NCBI GenBank assembly: GCA_963759375.1
Contig: CAVWYY010000004.1
Span: 124,001-188,000, forward strand
DNA length: 64,000 nucleotides
Source of the DNA: DASSUW01 sp963759375
Lineage (GTDB): Bacteria > Actinomycetota > Thermoleophilia > Solirubrobacterales > Solirubrobacteraceae
Direction of reading: 5' to 3'
A program made the translations under genes and the position numbers. This document shows positions 62,921-64,000 of the stretch, in pieces (the first letter of the stretch is position 1; each line of letters begins with the position of its first letter). The notes under the pieces are model-generated. The model was not told where the DNA came from. It did not search any database and saw only the letters and a list, made by a program, of their open reading frames with translations.

Positions 62921-63661
62921 CTACCAGTCCTCCTCCGGAGTGGTGTCGAGCTTCCAGTAGCCGAGCACCTGCACGGCGCCGCGCGCGAACCGCCGCTGTG
63001 CGCGCACGTGCTCGCGGACCTGCTTCATCTGGAGCGCCTCGCCGCCGCCCCACACGGTGCCCGGCCCGCCCGGGAGCTCGACGTCGCGGGCCGCGTCGAC
63101 GAGCGCGTCCGGGGCGACCCAGCGGAGGTCCGCGTCGGCGCGGGTGTCCACCTCCTGCGGCTCGCGCCCGCCGGCGAGCGCGATCGCGCGGTGGCCGGGC
63201 GGGAGCGTCTCGAGGATGGCCAGCAGGGCGGGGATGCCAGTCTCGTCGGCCACGAGCAGTGACCAGTCGAAGCCACCGGCGCCCTTCCAGTGGAGCCGCG
63301 GGCCGGCGAAGCCGACGGTGTCGCCCGGCTTCGCGCGCTCGGCCCAGGCGGCCGCGCGCCCGAGGTCGCCGTGCAGGAAGAAGTCGACGTCGATCTCCGC
63401 GCGCTCGGGCCGGTAGGCGCGGACCGAGTAGTTGCGCCAGTGCTGCTCGGGGCGGCCGGCCGGAAACCGCCAGCGGCGGAGCGGGAGCACGAGCTCCTCG
63501 TCGTCGTCGCACCAGCCGAGCGTGACGATCTCGCCGGGCTCCTCGACGCCGAAGTCGGCGAACGCCGGGTGGCTGAGCGTGAAGCGCGCCATGCTCGGCG
63601 TGATCGCCGCGATCGCCGTGACCTCGGCGATGCCGGTGTGCAGCGGGAACGGCCGGGTCAC
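62921..63661 (-). CDS. Siderophore-interacting protein (FAD-dependent ferric reductase) 2
   Basis: 246 residues from GTG 63661. FAD motif RNYSVRAYRPERAEIDVDFFLHG, GFAGPRLHW, and the SIP-type C-terminus with LLVADETGIPALLAILETL and YWKLDTTPEEDW. It shares little sequence with paralogue 1, so the two may serve different siderophores. It overlaps the upstream ABC ATPase stop (GTGA), so ferric-siderophore import and iron release are coupled. Confidence 0.92.
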   Translation of the reverse strand: MTRPFPLHTGIAEVTAIAAITPSMARFTLSHPAFADFGVEEPGEIVTLGWCDDDEELVLPLRRWRFPAGRPEQHWRNYSVRAYRPERAEIDVDFFLHGDLGRAAAWAERAKPGDTVGFAGPRLHWKGAGGFDWSLLVADETGIPALLAILETLPPGHRAIALAGGREPQEVDTRADADLRWVAPDALVDAARDVELPGGPGTVWGGGEALQMKQVREHVRAQRRFARGAVQVLGYWKLDTTPEEDW

Positions 63662-64000
63662 GGCACGCGCACCCCGCTCCCGCGCGGGATCACCAGCGGC
63701 GTCCCGGCCTCGGGGTCCTCCACGATCCGGCACGGCAGGCCGAACACCGTCTCCACCAGCTCGGCGGTGACGATCTCGGCCGGCGGCCCCTCGGCGAGGA
63801 TGGCGCCGTCGCGCATCGCCACCAGGTGCGTCGCGTAGCGGCACGCCTGGTTGAGGTCGTGCAGCACTGCGACGAGCGTCCGCCCATCGGCGTGCAGCTG
63901 CGCACACAGGTCCATCACCTCGACCTGGTGGGCGATGTCGAGGAACGTCGTCGGCTCGTCGAGCAGCAGGATCGGCGTCTGCTGCGCGAGCGCCATGGCC
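63658..64000 (-). CDS. ABC transporter ATP-binding protein, iron-siderophore type (partial)
   Basis: Only the C-terminal 113 residues are in the window; the gene continues past 64000. Walker B ILLLDEPTTFLDIAHQ with D-loop, and switch His in VAVLHDLNQACRYATHLVAMRDG, are as in FecE/FhuC/FepC. The Walker A and ABC signature lie outside. It heads the operon with the siderophore-interacting protein, supporting a ferric-siderophore importer. Confidence 0.93.
   Translation of the reverse strand, partial: AMALAQQTPILLLDEPTTFLDIAHQVEVMDLCAQLHADGRTLVAVLHDLNQACRYATHLVAMRDGAILAEGPPAEIVTAELVETVFGLPCRIVEDPEAGTPLVIPRGSGVRVP

Overview
The window is a very GC-rich chromosomal segment from a Gram-positive actinobacterium. 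The gene order mfd - PpiC lipoprotein - mazG - eno - FtsB/DivIC-like, a six-gene mce array, CsrA in an actinobacterial background, and secreted proteins rich in low-complexity Thr/Pro linkers all point to Thermoleophilia (Solirubrobacter/Conexibacter-like). That placement is inference from gene content; no rRNA is present. GTG and TTG starts and 1-4 bp stop/start overlaps are the norm, so most genes sit in translationally coupled strings.

Layout. 1-977: truncated, frameshifted gene of unknown function. 989-8755: methyltransferase, mfd, PpiC lipoprotein, mazG, eno, FtsB-like. 8760-11940: small conserved proteins, a GNAT enzyme, an HTH/coiled-coil protein divergent from csrA, and a DUF2090 aldolase. 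11998-16685: carboxylate-amine ligase, a catalytically dead rhomboid with a zinc ribbon, selD, then a tightly overlapping four-gene string. 16660-19155: epoxide-hydrolase-like protein divergent from an R2-like oxidase across a palindromic operator, a VOC protein and CsaA. 19272-23333: a sigma factor fused to a zinc finger, membrane helix and Thr/Pro tail, divergent from an arylsulfatase. 23379-25299: tRNA-Leu followed directly by rpiA, then an AAA ATPase gene bounded by 30-bp direct repeats. 25396-34205: six consecutive Mce (lipid-transport) proteins with no YrbE permease in the window. 34202-41473: HxlR regulator, DsbA-like protein, TPP enzyme, Ppx/GppA phosphatase, 2-hydroxyacid dehydrogenase, DUF72 and CoA-binding proteins. 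41493-46108: acyl-CoA ligase, initiator tRNA, and a TetR regulator divergent from an MMPL exporter. 46190-53892: secreted M14 carboxypeptidase, cupin, GAF-GGDEF cyclase, giant LuxR regulator and DUF4242 protein. 53993-59388: a catabolic operon (two SDRs, ureohydrolase, amino-acid permease) divergent from a PucR-type activator. 59449-64000: two siderophore-interacting reductases, a secreted hydrolase divergent from a TetR regulator, an aldo/keto reductase and the end of an iron-type ABC ATPase.

Two things stand out. First, the ATPase gene at 24151-25299 has its start and stop inside two near-identical 30-bp repeats built from palindromes, as expected of a discrete insertable unit. Second, seven otherwise convincing genes carry a single-base frame change or lack a usable start, mostly at G/C runs (near 303, 19980, 20961, 30115, 34860, 55596 and 58130). 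The density suggests base-level sequence errors, but each needs checking because some, such as a (CG)6 tract in an mce gene, could be real slippage sites. I saw no CRISPR array, prophage, insertion sequence or replication origin.
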